Shown here: positions 26,298-34,635 of the stretch, one piece after another
Layout: every line of letters begins with the position of its first letter
Position numbering within the stretch: position 1 is the stretch's first letter
NCBI GenBank assembly: GCA_910589035.1
Contig: CAJUSI010000055.1
Location: 1-51,509, forward strand
Length of the DNA: 51,509 nt
Direction of reading: 5' to 3'
Origin: an uncultured Acetatifactor sp.
Lineage (GTDB): Bacteria > Bacillota > Clostridia > Lachnospirales > Lachnospiraceae
Position numbers and translations under genes: made by a program
The notes under the pieces: generated by a model
What the model saw: the letters and a program-made list of their open reading frames with translations, nothing else
Told to the model about the DNA's origin: nothing
Database searches by the model: none

Positions 26298-26777
26298 ATG
26301 CGTTTTGAAAAGGCGGTAATAGAAGATACAGGACAACTGTCGGAATTAAGACTTGCTTATTTAATAGAAGATAACGGCAAATTGGAAGAAAAGGATTTGG
26401 ATATCATCAAACATAGCCTGCCAGATTATTTTGTTCGTAATTTAAACAATACCATATATGGCTATGTAGCAAGAGAGGAGAAGGAAATTGTTGCCTGTGC
26501 ACTTTTACTTGTGACTGAAAGACCAATGAGTCCTCGGTTTATTACAGGTAAAACAGGCACTGTTTTGAATGTATACACAAAGCCTGAATATCGCCATAAG
26601 GGATATGCGCGAAAGCTGATGAAAATGCTGTTGGCAGATGCATTAGACATGAATGTGGACATGGTGGAACTGAAAGCAACAGATGCAGGATATCCTTTGT
26701 ATAAATCACTGGGGTTTAAGGATGCGAAATCCAGGTATCATCAGATGAAGTGGTATGGCGGCGGCTTGCTGACATAG
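26298..26777 (+). CDS. GNAT family N-acetyltransferase
   Basis: 159 residues from ATG 26298 (GTG 26286 is an in-frame alternative). Motif A is VLNVYTKPEYRHKGYARKLM (residues ~94-113), with the acetyl-CoA loop R-H-K-G-Y-A; the end GYPLYKSLGF is motif B. Acetyl-CoA-dependent transfer to an unknown substrate. AT-richer than its neighbours, which may mean separate acquisition. Confidence 0.87.
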   Translation: MRFEKAVIEDTGQLSELRLAYLIEDNGKLEEKDLDIIKHSLPDYFVRNLNNTIYGYVAREEKEIVACALLLVTERPMSPRFITGKTGTVLNVYTKPEYRHKGYARKLMKMLLADALDMNVDMVELKATDAGYPLYKSLGFKDAKSRYHQMKWYGGGLLT

Positions 26778-26809
26778 GGCATGAACGGTATTTTTGCCGA
26801 TACCAAAGC

Positions 26810-26864
26810 GATACATTCTTTAAACCAAACTGATACATTCCCGGAGTAGAGTGTGTGCTATCAT
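26810..26864 (+). promoter_or_regulatory. Putative activator-dependent promoter with paired 9-bp direct repeats
   Basis: GATACATTC occurs exactly twice (26810-26818 and 26832-26840), 22 bp start to start. A -10-like TATCAT lies at 26859-26864, so the second repeat covers the -35 position, where no sigma-A -35 is seen. Paired direct repeats with this period are typical of LytTR/AgrA-type response regulators. It precedes the lipoprotein gene at 26941. Confidence 0.45.
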
Positions 26865-26940
26865 GATCAAAATATCATGGTAGTATGCATTGCTTTTTCT
26901 GCGGGAAGAAAAAGCGGTATGGGGAAGAGGAGTGTATGAC

Positions 26941-29373
26941 ATGAAAAAAGTAAGCAGAACCAGGGCCGTATGTGATCGGAAACCGGCACGCTACCTGAAG
27001 CCGGTATGCTGTTTGATGCTGTGCGCATCGCTGCTTCTGACGGCATGCGGCGGTGACGGGATCTCTGATAAGGACGGTGCTTCCGGTAAGGACGGCGCAT
27101 CTGATCAGGAAGTTATATCGGGAGAGGGATCCGTTTCTTATTTCAATCCGGGGCGGGAGTGGGTCTATGTACCGGAAGTTTTCACGGTGGATACCAAACA
27201 GTATGTGGATTATGGGAGAATGCAGCCGGTGGGCGATACCCTCTGTTATGTGCTGCAGGAAGATACAGGGAGCAGGGAAAAGAATATCTGCCGGTATTCC
27301 CTGACCGGCGGGGAGCTTGAGACTACCCCCATCAACTGGCCGGAGGGAGGGAATGACTGGGATCCGGGCTATCGCTTTTTTACCCGGGATCAGGGTCTGT
27401 ATATGACCGCAAATGTCTATCCGGCGTCCGGCGGCATGAAACGGTTTTTGTGCAGGTTTGATGCGGAAGGAAACTGTCTGTTTTCCAGGGATATCACGGA
27501 GCAGGCCGGGGGGAACGTCTCTATTCACGGGTTGTACGCAGACAGCCGGGGGCGGCTCTATATCTTCCTTGACAGCGAGGAGATCCTGCTGTATACCGGC
27601 GAGGGAGAGTATCACGGCTCTGTGAGCTATCCTTCTTCGAAGGATCAGGCGTCCGTTCAGATAAAGGGAGCATGTGAGGGCGCTGACGGCAGATTTTATG
27701 CCTGCTTCAGCCAGGAAAGCGCGGGGAATGTCCGCTGTACCCTGACGGAAATCGATTTTGAGAATGCCAGGCTGGCGGAGGCTGCGGGGAATCTCCCGAA
27801 TATTGAGGGACTCTGCGGGGGAATGCGGCGCGATGACCACACTGGTCAAAATGCTGATTCCGGCAGGCGGGGCAATGATTCCGGCGAAACCGGCAGCAAT
27901 TCTGGCGGGAGCGGGGAGAAATCTGCCGGGCAGGCAAGCGATTCCCCGGGCGGGGGCGGAGATCCCTCTGCAGAGGAAGGGGACGGTTTGGGCAGCCAAT
28001 ACGACCTCCTGCTATATGACGACAGGGCAGTCTATGGATACCGTTTCGACGGGTTGAAAGGTGATTCGGGCTCGCCGGGGGAGGAGCTGTTTCTCTGGAT
28101 GGACAGCGATATCAACGGATATTGTGTGGCAAATCTGTATCTGCTGGAGGACGGCAGGCTGTGCGCCACGGTGGAAGACTGGCTGAACGATGACAGGGTC
28201 ATAGTGGTGCTGGAAAGGACAAAGGCGGAAGAGGCACCAAGGCGGGAGGAGCTGGTGCTGGTCACTGTGGAGGAAGGCAGCGACCTGGCAGCCATAGCGG
28301 TGAAATTCAACCGGGGAAACGGCAGGTATCATCTCACGGTGAAGAGCTATGGCTCCCTGACGGATTTGTACAATGCCCTGTTGGCAAAGGAACCCATGGA
28401 TCTGATCGATCTGTCCGGCGTGGATGTGCGGAAGATGGCCGCCCGGGGGCTCTTCGAGGATCTGACTCCCTATGTAGAGCAGTCGGAGGCGTTTGGCCGG
28501 TCGGACTTTGTGGACGGAATATTGGATGTATATAACTGTGATACTGTCCTGGCGGGCATTCCAGCGGAGTTCATGATTCGGACCGTAGTAGGGAACAGGG
28601 CGAAGCTGGAGAATAAAGCAGGGCTGGCATTGGAAGAACTGTATTCGATTGCAGACCGTTATCCGGGGGTGAGAGCCTTTGACGGAGTGACCAGGGAAGA
28701 GATGATGGAATATTGTCTGATGTTCAATGAGGATACCTTTATTGACCGGGATTCCGGCGCATGTTTCTTTGACTCGGAAGAATTTAAGGCGCTGCTCGCG
28801 TATGTGAGCCGATTTCCGGATTCCGCAGAAACCGGGAGAGAAGAGGAAGCTCTGTCCGACAGAATAAAAAGGGGAGAGGTACTGTTTGCGATAGGGGAGA
28901 CGACCCCATACCTGTTGTGGGATTATGTGAAAATGTTCGGAGAAGATGCTGCCTATGTAGGTTTTCCCACCGCGGACGGCAGGGGAGGGCACCTTCTGCT
29001 TGGCAGCAATGCGTATGCGATTGCCGCGGTGTCGAAGCATAAGGACAGCGCTTGGGACTTTATTGAGGATTCTTTGACACAGAAGAAAAGCGAACTCTAT
29101 GGGGAGCTCTGGCTGACCTATCCTGCATTGAAGAAGACCCTGGAGGAGAGAGTGGAAGCTGCCATAGTCAGGGATAGATTTACATGGGAGGATATCAATG
29201 CAGCGCTTCAACTGGTGCCGGATGCAACGCCCTTTTATTCCATCCAGGAGGACGAAATCATCAAAATTATCAATGAGGAAGCTCCCGCCTATTATACCGG
29301 GCAGAAAGGGATGGACGATGTGGTAAGAGTGATTCAAAACCGGATTCAGCTCTATGTAAACGAGAGCAGGTGA
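26941..29373 (+). CDS. Extracellular solute-binding lipoprotein, large form
   Basis: 810 residues from ATG 26941, with AGGAG eight bases upstream. Signal and lipobox: CLMLCASLLLTAC, lipidated Cys near residue 36. A Gly/Asp/Ser-rich linker follows, then a ~250-residue beta-rich segment (propeller-like), a very low-complexity stretch at about 297-350 (GNDSGETGSNSGGSGEKSAG) and, from ~435, a family 1-type binding domain (LAAIAVKFNRGNGRYHLTVK, KRGEVLFAIGETTPYLLWDY, AYAIAAVSKHKDSAWDFIED). Such proteins deliver sugars to ABC importers. No permease genes adjoin, so it is an orphan or works with a distant transporter. Confidence 0.85.
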   Translation: MKKVSRTRAVCDRKPARYLKPVCCLMLCASLLLTACGGDGISDKDGASGKDGASDQEVISGEGSVSYFNPGREWVYVPEVFTVDTKQYVDYGRMQPVGDTLCYVLQEDTGSREKNICRYSLTGGELETTPINWPEGGNDWDPGYRFFTRDQGLYMTANVYPASGGMKRFLCRFDAEGNCLFSRDITEQAGGNVSIHGLYADSRGRLYIFLDSEEILLYTGEGEYHGSVSYPSSKDQASVQIKGACEGADGRFYACFSQESAGNVRCTLTEIDFENARLAEAAGNLPNIEGLCGGMRRDDHTGQNADSGRRGNDSGETGSNSGGSGEKSAGQASDSPGGGGDPSAEEGDGLGSQYDLLLYDDRAVYGYRFDGLKGDSGSPGEELFLWMDSDINGYCVANLYLLEDGRLCATVEDWLNDDRVIVVLERTKAEEAPRREELVLVTVEEGSDLAAIAVKFNRGNGRYHLTVKSYGSLTDLYNALLAKEPMDLIDLSGVDVRKMAARGLFEDLTPYVEQSEAFGRSDFVDGILDVYNCDTVLAGIPAEFMIRTVVGNRAKLENKAGLALEELYSIADRYPGVRAFDGVTREEMMEYCLMFNEDTFIDRDSGACFFDSEEFKALLAYVSRFPDSAETGREEEALSDRIKRGEVLFAIGETTPYLLWDYVKMFGEDAAYVGFPTADGRGGHLLLGSNAYAIAAVSKHKDSAWDFIEDSLTQKKSELYGELWLTYPALKKTLEERVEAAIVRDRFTWEDINAALQLVPDATPFYSIQEDEIIKIINEEAPAYYTGQKGMDDVVRVIQNRIQLYVNESR

Positions 29374-29397
29374 GGGGGCTTATAGGATAGGTTATGC

Positions 29398-29430
29398 GGC
29401 CGTTTTTGCTGAAAATCAGCGGAAGCGGCC
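29398..29430 (+). terminator. Hairpin after the solute-binding gene
   Basis: Stem of GGCCG/CGGCC (29398-29402, 29426-29430) with an inner GCTG/CAGC. It lies 25 bases after the stop codon. No clear T run follows (TTAAATA), so termination strength is uncertain. Confidence 0.45.
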
Positions 29431-29441
29431 TTAAATATGCA

Positions 29442-29470
29442 TTGCAAATGACGGACAAGTATTTTATAAT
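29442..29470 (+). promoter_or_regulatory. Sigma-A promoter of the hydrolase gene
   Basis: TTGCAA (29442-29447), 17-bp spacer, perfect TATAAT (29465-29470), about 100 bases before the start at 29569. Confidence 0.7.
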
Positions 29471-29568
29471 CACATCAATCGGGGTTACTGTTATATTTTA
29501 GGCAAGTATTATATATGATGATTGCTGCAACCCGTAAAGGCAGTGCAGCAGCAGGAAAAGGAGGCATT

Positions 29569-30138
29569 ATGTCGAAGCTTATGGTTTGTTTTCCGGGCAT
29601 AGGGTACCACTGCGATAAACCCCTTCTATATTATGGCAGAAGTATCGCCCGTGAACTGGGATATACGGATTACAGAAATATAAGCTACTCCTATCAGGCC
29701 GGAAATATCCGCGGCAATGAGGAGAAAATGAAAGAAGCGTATGAGGCGCTGTTTTCCCAGGCCGAAAAGGAGCTTGGGGATATGGACTGGCGTCAATATG
29801 AGGATGTGCTATTTATTTCCAAAAGCATCGGTACAATCATTGCCGCATCCTATGCCCAAAAGTATGGACTGAAAAGGGCGGCGCATATTCTGTATACGCC
29901 CCTGGCACAGACCTATCTCTTTGCTCCGGACAATGCAGTGGCATTTATCGGAACGGCAGACCCATGGAGCGACACGGATGAGATTATCCGTCTTTCAGAT
30001 GCAAATCATATCCCCATAGCCGTATATGAGGGATGCAATCATTCCCTGGAGTGCGCCGACACCCTGCGAAATATGGAAAATTTAAAGGATATCATGCAGC
30101 GGACACGGGAGTTCTGTAAGGGGATGAAGAAAAAATGA
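29569..30138 (+). CDS. Alpha/beta-hydrolase fold protein
   Basis: 189 residues from ATG 29569, with AAGGAGG just upstream; the in-frame ATG at 29515 lacks an RBS. Nucleophile elbow ISKSIGT (near residue 90; a variant of G-x-S-x-G), acid in GTADPW (near 131), and His in GCNHSLE (near 157). Small hydrolase or lipase-like; substrate unknown. Cytosolic. Confidence 0.78.
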   Translation: MSKLMVCFPGIGYHCDKPLLYYGRSIARELGYTDYRNISYSYQAGNIRGNEEKMKEAYEALFSQAEKELGDMDWRQYEDVLFISKSIGTIIAASYAQKYGLKRAAHILYTPLAQTYLFAPDNAVAFIGTADPWSDTDEIIRLSDANHIPIAVYEGCNHSLECADTLRNMENLKDIMQRTREFCKGMKKK

Positions 30139-30272
30139 CGGATATGTCTGTTCTGGCGTTTTTGATCCCTGCAGGCAATGTGTGATGTAGACGGCAAAAG
30201 GCAGGACGTCCTGCCAGGTGGAGTCATGCAAAGGAGGGCAACGGTTCGCAGGCACAGGGAAGGGAGAGCAGG

Positions 30273-30380
30273 ATGCAGTATTGGAAGGCACATTACATGG
30301 ATGCACTGTATGATACGGATATAGAGATTCTGAATATGGAGGAAGAGGATTTTGACGGACGGCAGGAAACATATCTATGA
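30273..30380 (+). CDS. Short acidic ORF, possibly a gene fragment
   Basis: 35 residues (MQYWKAHYMDALYDTDIEIL, then NMEEEDFDGRQETYL) with GGGAG close upstream. Reads like the N-terminus of a longer protein. The rest of 30139-30461 shows nothing I recognise. Confidence 0.3.
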   Translation: MQYWKAHYMDALYDTDIEILNMEEEDFDGRQETYL

Positions 30381-30461
30381 CGGCATAAGGATAACAGATG
30401 TGCGGATGAGTAAGAATGCGCCTCAGTACTTGAAGGGCATGGAGCAGGGAGAAAAGAGCAG

Positions 30462-31286
30462 ATGATCGATACGAATAATATGTCCAGTAAAACGTTGATA
30501 AGGGAACAGTATAAAAACACGGATAATCTTAAACTGCGGAAAAGTTTACATGACAAATACAGTGTCAATAAGGTCGGTTTTCAGAAATGGATGTTTGAGC
30601 AATATCCTTTTTCTCCCGGAATCAGAATTCTTGAATTGGGAAGCGGGCGGGGGGAGCTGTGGAGCAGCTATTTCGAGAATGATATGCTTCAGAGCTACGA
30701 AATGGACATTACATTGTCGGATTTCTCGGAAGGAATGGTTGAATATATGCGCCAGAGGTATTCAGGAAAAAGAATGTCTGTGGAAAGTATAGATATAGTG
30801 GATATTCCGTTTGAAAATGACTCTTTTGACCTGATGATAGCCAATTCCATGTTATATCATGTGAAAGATATCGACAGGGCACTTTCCGAAGTAAGGCGCG
30901 TCCTGAGAAAGGACGGTTTGTTTTTCTGCTCCACATTGGGAATGAACGGAATGACGCAGTTTCTGTATTGCGCGCTGGATGAACTGGGGATTCCTTATAA
31001 TCGTGAGTCCGGGATATCTTTTACACTGCAGAATGGAATGCAGCTGCTTAAAAAGCAGTTTGAAGATGTAGAACGGCGGGATTATGAGGATGCCCTGGAG
31101 ATCGATGTCATTGAGGATTATCTTGCGTATATTTATTCCATGGCTTCCATGCAGGGACTTGAACGGAAACATTATGATACTTTACTGAATTACTTCAACT
31201 CCAAAAAAGCAAACGGATATCTGCATGTCCCCAAAGAATATGGAATGTTTGTGGCGGGCGGATTTTCTCACACATTTCCTACATAG
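30462..31286 (+). CDS. SAM-dependent methyltransferase, class I
   Basis: 274 residues. Motif I is ILELGSGRGELW (residues ~45-56); the post-motif region DIPFENDSFDLMIANSMLYH (~109-128) and EVRRVLRKDGLFFCSTLG (~138-155) are typical of Methyltransf_11/25 proteins acting on small molecules. GGGAG lies some 14 bases upstream of ATG 30462. It converges with the radical SAM gene and the two overlap tail to tail by 19 bases (31268-31286). Confidence 0.85.
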   Translation: MIDTNNMSSKTLIREQYKNTDNLKLRKSLHDKYSVNKVGFQKWMFEQYPFSPGIRILELGSGRGELWSSYFENDMLQSYEMDITLSDFSEGMVEYMRQRYSGKRMSVESIDIVDIPFENDSFDLMIANSMLYHVKDIDRALSEVRRVLRKDGLFFCSTLGMNGMTQFLYCALDELGIPYNRESGISFTLQNGMQLLKKQFEDVERRDYEDALEIDVIEDYLAYIYSMASMQGLERKHYDTLLNYFNSKKANGYLHVPKEYGMFVAGGFSHTFPT

Positions 31287-32104
31287 ACATTTTTTAGATA
31301 CCGCCCGGCAGTCTCAGCCAGCCGGTACAGATGCCGGATGTCCGTGGGATCACGGTCAAGCATATGATACTGGGGGAAAAACCGTGTAATGTGCAGGGGG
31401 ATTTCAGGGCTTAAAGCCGCAATCCACCGGGCCTCTTCCTCCATCTCTTCCGGGCTGTCATTTTCACCGGGCACGATCAGGGTGGTGAGCTCCACATGGC
31501 AGTCCCGGACCGCCCTGGCAATGAAGGTTTTCACTGTGTCAAGCTCGCCGCCCAGCATGCGGTAATAGTCCGCCCGGAAGCCCTTCAGGTCGATATTCAT
31601 GGCGTCTATACAGGGCAGCAGCTCCTCCAGTATTTCCGGGGAGGCCGTCCCATTGGTCACAAGCACGTTGACCATGCCGTATTCCTTCACAAGCCGCGCG
31701 GTATCCCGGACATATTCCCAGCCCACCAGGGGCTCATTGTAGGTATAGGCCATGCCTATGTTCCCGGCATTTTCCCGCTCCGTCCATTCCAGGGCTATGT
31801 CCGCCAGGCGTTTGGGCGACAGGTATGGGGCCTGGGCGTCCGTTTCCTTCTCCATGGATATCTCATGGTTCTGGCAGAAAGGGCAGCGCAGGTTGCAGCC
31901 GTAGCTCCCCACGGACAGAATATTCGCGCCCGGGCGGAAGTTTTTCAGGGGCTTTTTCTCGATGGGGTCCAGGGCAAGTGAGGTGATCCGGCCGTAATTG
32001 GCACATACGATCTTTCCGTCTTCATTTCTTCTGGCTCCGCAGAGTCCGGTCTGCCCGGGGGACAGCGTACAGCGGTGCATGCATACCTGACAGGTGATTT
32101 TCAT
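31268..32104 (-). CDS. amrS: AmmeMemoRadiSam system radical SAM enzyme
   Basis: 278 residues from ATG 32104; the extension to 32140 runs through the hairpin leader element and is not expected to be translated. N-terminal Cys set C5, C8, C12, C22 precedes the radical SAM cluster motif CNLRCPFC (C70, C74, C77). Further family hallmarks: YTYNEPLVGWEYV, VTNGTASPEILEELL, AMNIDLKGF, TTLIVPGEND, HITRFFPQYHM. AmrS-type enzymes occur with AMMECR1 and Memo/LigB-like partners; the reaction is not established. The upstream genes on the same strand are exactly those partners plus a flavodoxin-fold protein. Confidence 0.92.
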   Translation of the reverse strand: MKITCQVCMHRCTLSPGQTGLCGARRNEDGKIVCANYGRITSLALDPIEKKPLKNFRPGANILSVGSYGCNLRCPFCQNHEISMEKETDAQAPYLSPKRLADIALEWTERENAGNIGMAYTYNEPLVGWEYVRDTARLVKEYGMVNVLVTNGTASPEILEELLPCIDAMNIDLKGFRADYYRMLGGELDTVKTFIARAVRDCHVELTTLIVPGENDSPEEMEEEARWIAALSPEIPLHITRFFPQYHMLDRDPTDIRHLYRLAETAGRYLKNVYVGNV

Positions 32105-32173
32105 ATTTATACCCCTAGCGCGCTTCGGCGCGCATACCAATCAATATTTGAAAGGAACTTTCAAACTTATACC
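32105..32173 (-). repeat. Hairpin leader element, copy A (before amrS)
   Basis: Read on the minus strand it starts GGTATAAGTTTG and contains two hairpins (TTTGAAAG-TTC-CTTTCAAA and GCGCGC-CGAA-GCGCGC). It ends AGGGGTATAAAT directly before the ATG, so the element supplies the RBS. A mosaic copy lies before the transporter gene at 34636. Confidence 0.75.
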
Positions 32174-32182
32174 CTCTTGCTC

Positions 32183-32707
32183 CTATTTTAAAAATGTGCT
32201 GATATGGGTCTTGACCTCCGCCACATCCAGTACATTGTCATGGAGCTTCTGACCGTACAGATGGCGCTCAATTCCCAATACGCGATTTTGGAAGGGAGAA
32301 CCGTCAAACCATTTCTCAAAGCAGGGAATATAATCGGGGCTGGTTTCGGCTTTTCCGTAGATACCGATGATATACAGCCGTCGGATTATCTCCTCATAGA
32401 TATCATTATGCATGATATAGTCCTGGAACCGCTCATTGAAGATGAAATACAGGGATGCCGGATTGCCGCAATACATGGGGACAATCAAGACTACCTTGTC
32501 GTATTTGCACATGGTATCATACAGATTGTAAATATCATCGGCTCTGTATTTGCACTCCTCCTGGAAACACTCGTAGCTGCAGTTGGAACAGGGGTGTATC
32601 TCCAGATTCCGAAAGAAAACGATCTTGTCGGCGTCTGACGATATGTGTCTGGCAATTCTGTCACAGTTCCCGTTTTCCCTGGCTGAAAAACTGATTATGA
32701 GATTCAT
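32183..32707 (-). CDS. Flavodoxin-fold NAD(P)H/FMN oxidoreductase-like protein
   Basis: 174 residues from ATG 32707, seven bases after GGGAGG. Starts MNLIISFSARENGNCDRIA, a phosphate-binding loop of the NADPH-dependent FMN reductase type, then LEIHPCSNCSYECFQEEC, a four-Cys cluster that may hold an Fe-S centre or metal. VVLIVPMYCGNPAS is the second strand-loop. It sits between the LigB-AMMECR1 gene and amrS on the same strand and could supply electrons to the radical SAM enzyme (inference). Confidence 0.8.
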   Translation of the reverse strand: MNLIISFSARENGNCDRIARHISSDADKIVFFRNLEIHPCSNCSYECFQEECKYRADDIYNLYDTMCKYDKVVLIVPMYCGNPASLYFIFNERFQDYIMHNDIYEEIIRRLYIIGIYGKAETSPDYIPCFEKWFDGSPFQNRVLGIERHLYGQKLHDNVLDVAEVKTHISTFLK

Positions 32708-32765
32708 GGGCAATCCTCCCGGTTAACGGTTTAACGGCGATAACCTACTATTTTCCTTAATGGCT

Positions 32766-34241
32766 CTAATAATGCCGCACAACCTCGAATCGTTCCAGTT
32801 CCACCGACTCGTATTCCCGAATACCTGCTTTCTGCTTTGCTATGGCGATCTGCTGTTCCACGGTGTCCACGCCCTCCAGGTTGGGCAGCAGCAATCCCCG
32901 CCTGCCGCCCTTTGTGACGATGACTCCGTACCGGGCCGGGTCCAGTTCGCCGGGGGAGGATATCCGCTCCGTGTCTCCCAGCACGTCCACGCTGATGGTG
33001 AGCCGCTCCGCCTCCCATTCCTCCACGGGGGAGAACCTGGGATCCTCGGAGCAGGCGCTGACGGCATTGTGGATGATTTCCTCCGCAAGGGAACTGCGCA
33101 CTGCCTGGATGGTGCCGATGCAGCCCCGGAGCTTCCCGTCCTCCTTCAGGGACACAAAGGCGCCTGCACGGCGTCGGTAGAGTTCCTCCGGCAGTCCTTC
33201 CGGCACAGGGGGCCGCTCCCCGGTACGGAGCCAGGTTTCGATGGTGTGCCTGGCAAGCTTTACATAGGGGTCTTCTTTTGCCTGCTGTGCCCGGAGCCTC
33301 TCTTTCTCCCGGGCCTCATACTGTTCCAGGAAATTCCGGGTTTCATCCGTATAACGTTCATTCTCCATGGAACATTCTGTTTCCGGGGACAGCCTTTCTT
33401 TCAGGGAATTTCCTTTTTCCATGGAACGTCCTTTGGCCGTCCCCCGGACATGGTAAGTGCAGATGCCATATCCCACGCTGAAAGGCCCTTCATAGGAGAG
33501 GCGCTCCGCATCCACGGCGGTTCTGTCAAAGGCACCCGCCATGATGGTGAAGGAGCGGTGCCCGCATTCCGCGGCCTTTTCGCAGAAGCTCTCCTTAAAG
33601 TCAAAGAGTTCCCCGAAGGCGGCCCGTCCCATGACATCCATGATGCGGGCGTCGTATTCCGGGCCTTCTTTGCAGTATCCGTAAGGCCCGTCCTCTTTTA
33701 AACGATGGGACAGGTCCCCGCTGGCGATGATCACTGCGTTTCTGCCCAGCGCTTCGGCGGTGTCGCGGATACACTGCCCCAAGCGGTAATGGGCGGAGAG
33801 GGGGAAGCCGGACAGGCCGACCCGCACCAGCTGATATTCCGTATCATATTGATTTACAAACCAGAGAGGCACGCAGGTGCCGTGGTCCAGATTTTTGTCA
33901 CTCTCCCCAAGAGATCCTGCATGCAGGCCCCGTGAGCCCGCAAGTCCGCCCAGGTATTCCGCGAATTTCGTGTCGTAGGAAACCTCCATGCACACCTGCT
34001 TTGCCCCGAACTGCCCGAAATCTCCCCTGGCGCTTCTGCCCGGGGAAATGTGGAAATAATCCGCGTACATGGTCTGGTGGGGCGAGAGCAGCACGATGGT
34101 CTCCGGCCGGAGGGCGGCAAGTTCCCTGGCCGCTTTGTGGTATGCGTCGATTGTATTCTGAATTGTCTGCTCCTGCCCCCTGCCGATATCCGGTATGATC
34201 AGAGGCGGGTGAGGCAGCATAAAGCCTGCGAGAATGCCCAT
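32766..34241 (-). CDS. LigB-like dioxygenase-fold/AMMECR1 fusion (AmmeMemoRadiSam system)
   Basis: 491 residues. Residues 1-275 form a class III extradiol dioxygenase (LigB/Memo-like) domain with PHPP (10-13), LSPHQTMYADYF (52-63), DHGTCVPLWF and ASGDLSHRL as candidate metal-ligand sites. An acidic linker of ~50 residues follows, then AMMECR1 from ~325 (YVKLARHTIETWL, AFVSLKEDGKLRGCIGTIQA, YGVIVTKGGRRGLLLPNLEG). It combines the A and B components of the system in one chain. First gene of the minus-strand cluster, with its own promoter. Confidence 0.9.
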   Translation of the reverse strand: MGILAGFMLPHPPLIIPDIGRGQEQTIQNTIDAYHKAARELAALRPETIVLLSPHQTMYADYFHISPGRSARGDFGQFGAKQVCMEVSYDTKFAEYLGGLAGSRGLHAGSLGESDKNLDHGTCVPLWFVNQYDTEYQLVRVGLSGFPLSAHYRLGQCIRDTAEALGRNAVIIASGDLSHRLKEDGPYGYCKEGPEYDARIMDVMGRAAFGELFDFKESFCEKAAECGHRSFTIMAGAFDRTAVDAERLSYEGPFSVGYGICTYHVRGTAKGRSMEKGNSLKERLSPETECSMENERYTDETRNFLEQYEAREKERLRAQQAKEDPYVKLARHTIETWLRTGERPPVPEGLPEELYRRRAGAFVSLKEDGKLRGCIGTIQAVRSSLAEEIIHNAVSACSEDPRFSPVEEWEAERLTISVDVLGDTERISSPGELDPARYGVIVTKGGRRGLLLPNLEGVDTVEQQIAIAKQKAGIREYESVELERFEVVRHY

Positions 34242-34287
34242 GGTTGGATGCTCCTTTCTTTTTTAGAAAAACACGAAACCTCAAACC

Positions 34288-34326
34288 GTATATACTCAGT
34301 ATATACTATCCGGGAGGGGTTATCAA
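34288..34326 (-). promoter_or_regulatory. Promoter of the AmmeMemoRadiSam cluster with overlapping palindrome
   Basis: On the minus strand TTGATA (34326-34321), 17-bp spacer, TATACT (34303-34298). GTATATAC-TCA-GTATATAC (34288-34306) is a near-perfect 19-bp palindrome covering the -10, a plausible repressor site. Confidence 0.7.
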
Positions 34327-34357
34327 CTTATATTTATTCCCGCAAAAAGAATAGCGA

Positions 34358-34386
34358 TTGCGCAGGCGGATGCCCAATGATATAAT
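34358..34386 (+). promoter_or_regulatory. Sigma-A promoter of the transporter gene
   Basis: TTGCGC (34358-34363), 17-bp spacer, TATAAT (34381-34386). The gene starts 250 bases later, so the transcript has a long hairpin-rich leader. Confidence 0.68.
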
Positions 34387-34477
34387 GAAGGATACAAAAG
34401 AGGGCAGGAAACTTCGGGCTGTCAGCAGGGATAGAGAGGATTCCATATACAGCACAGAGGCTCATGGCCATTCAGTA

Positions 34478-34635
34478 GTTTGAAAGTTCCTTTCAGACTG
34501 CTGAATGGATGCCAGTTAAAGCAGGCAGGGAGGTATAAGTTTGGAAGTAAACTTCCATATGCCAGACTTGGCAGCCTGCCATCAAAGTGCAATTTTGATT
34601 GGTACGCGTGCCGAAGCGCGCAGAGAGGTATAAAA
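34478..34635 (+). repeat. Hairpin leader element, copy B (before the transporter)
   Basis: GTTTGAAAGTTCCTTTCAGA (34478-34497) is the first module. Then GGTATAAGTTTGGAAG (34532-34547) leads a TGGAAG/CTTCCA hairpin, and from about 34595 TTGATTGGTACGCG and GCCGAAGCGCGC run to AGAGAGGTATAAAA before the ATG. The first and last blocks match the leader of amrS; the middle (GCAGGCAGG...GCCTGCC) is extra. Confidence 0.72.

Noticed and set aside
28012..29337. 441-residue minus-strand open frame over the solute-binding gene
   Set aside because: Shadow of the lipoprotein gene; no start signal and composition typical of antisense.
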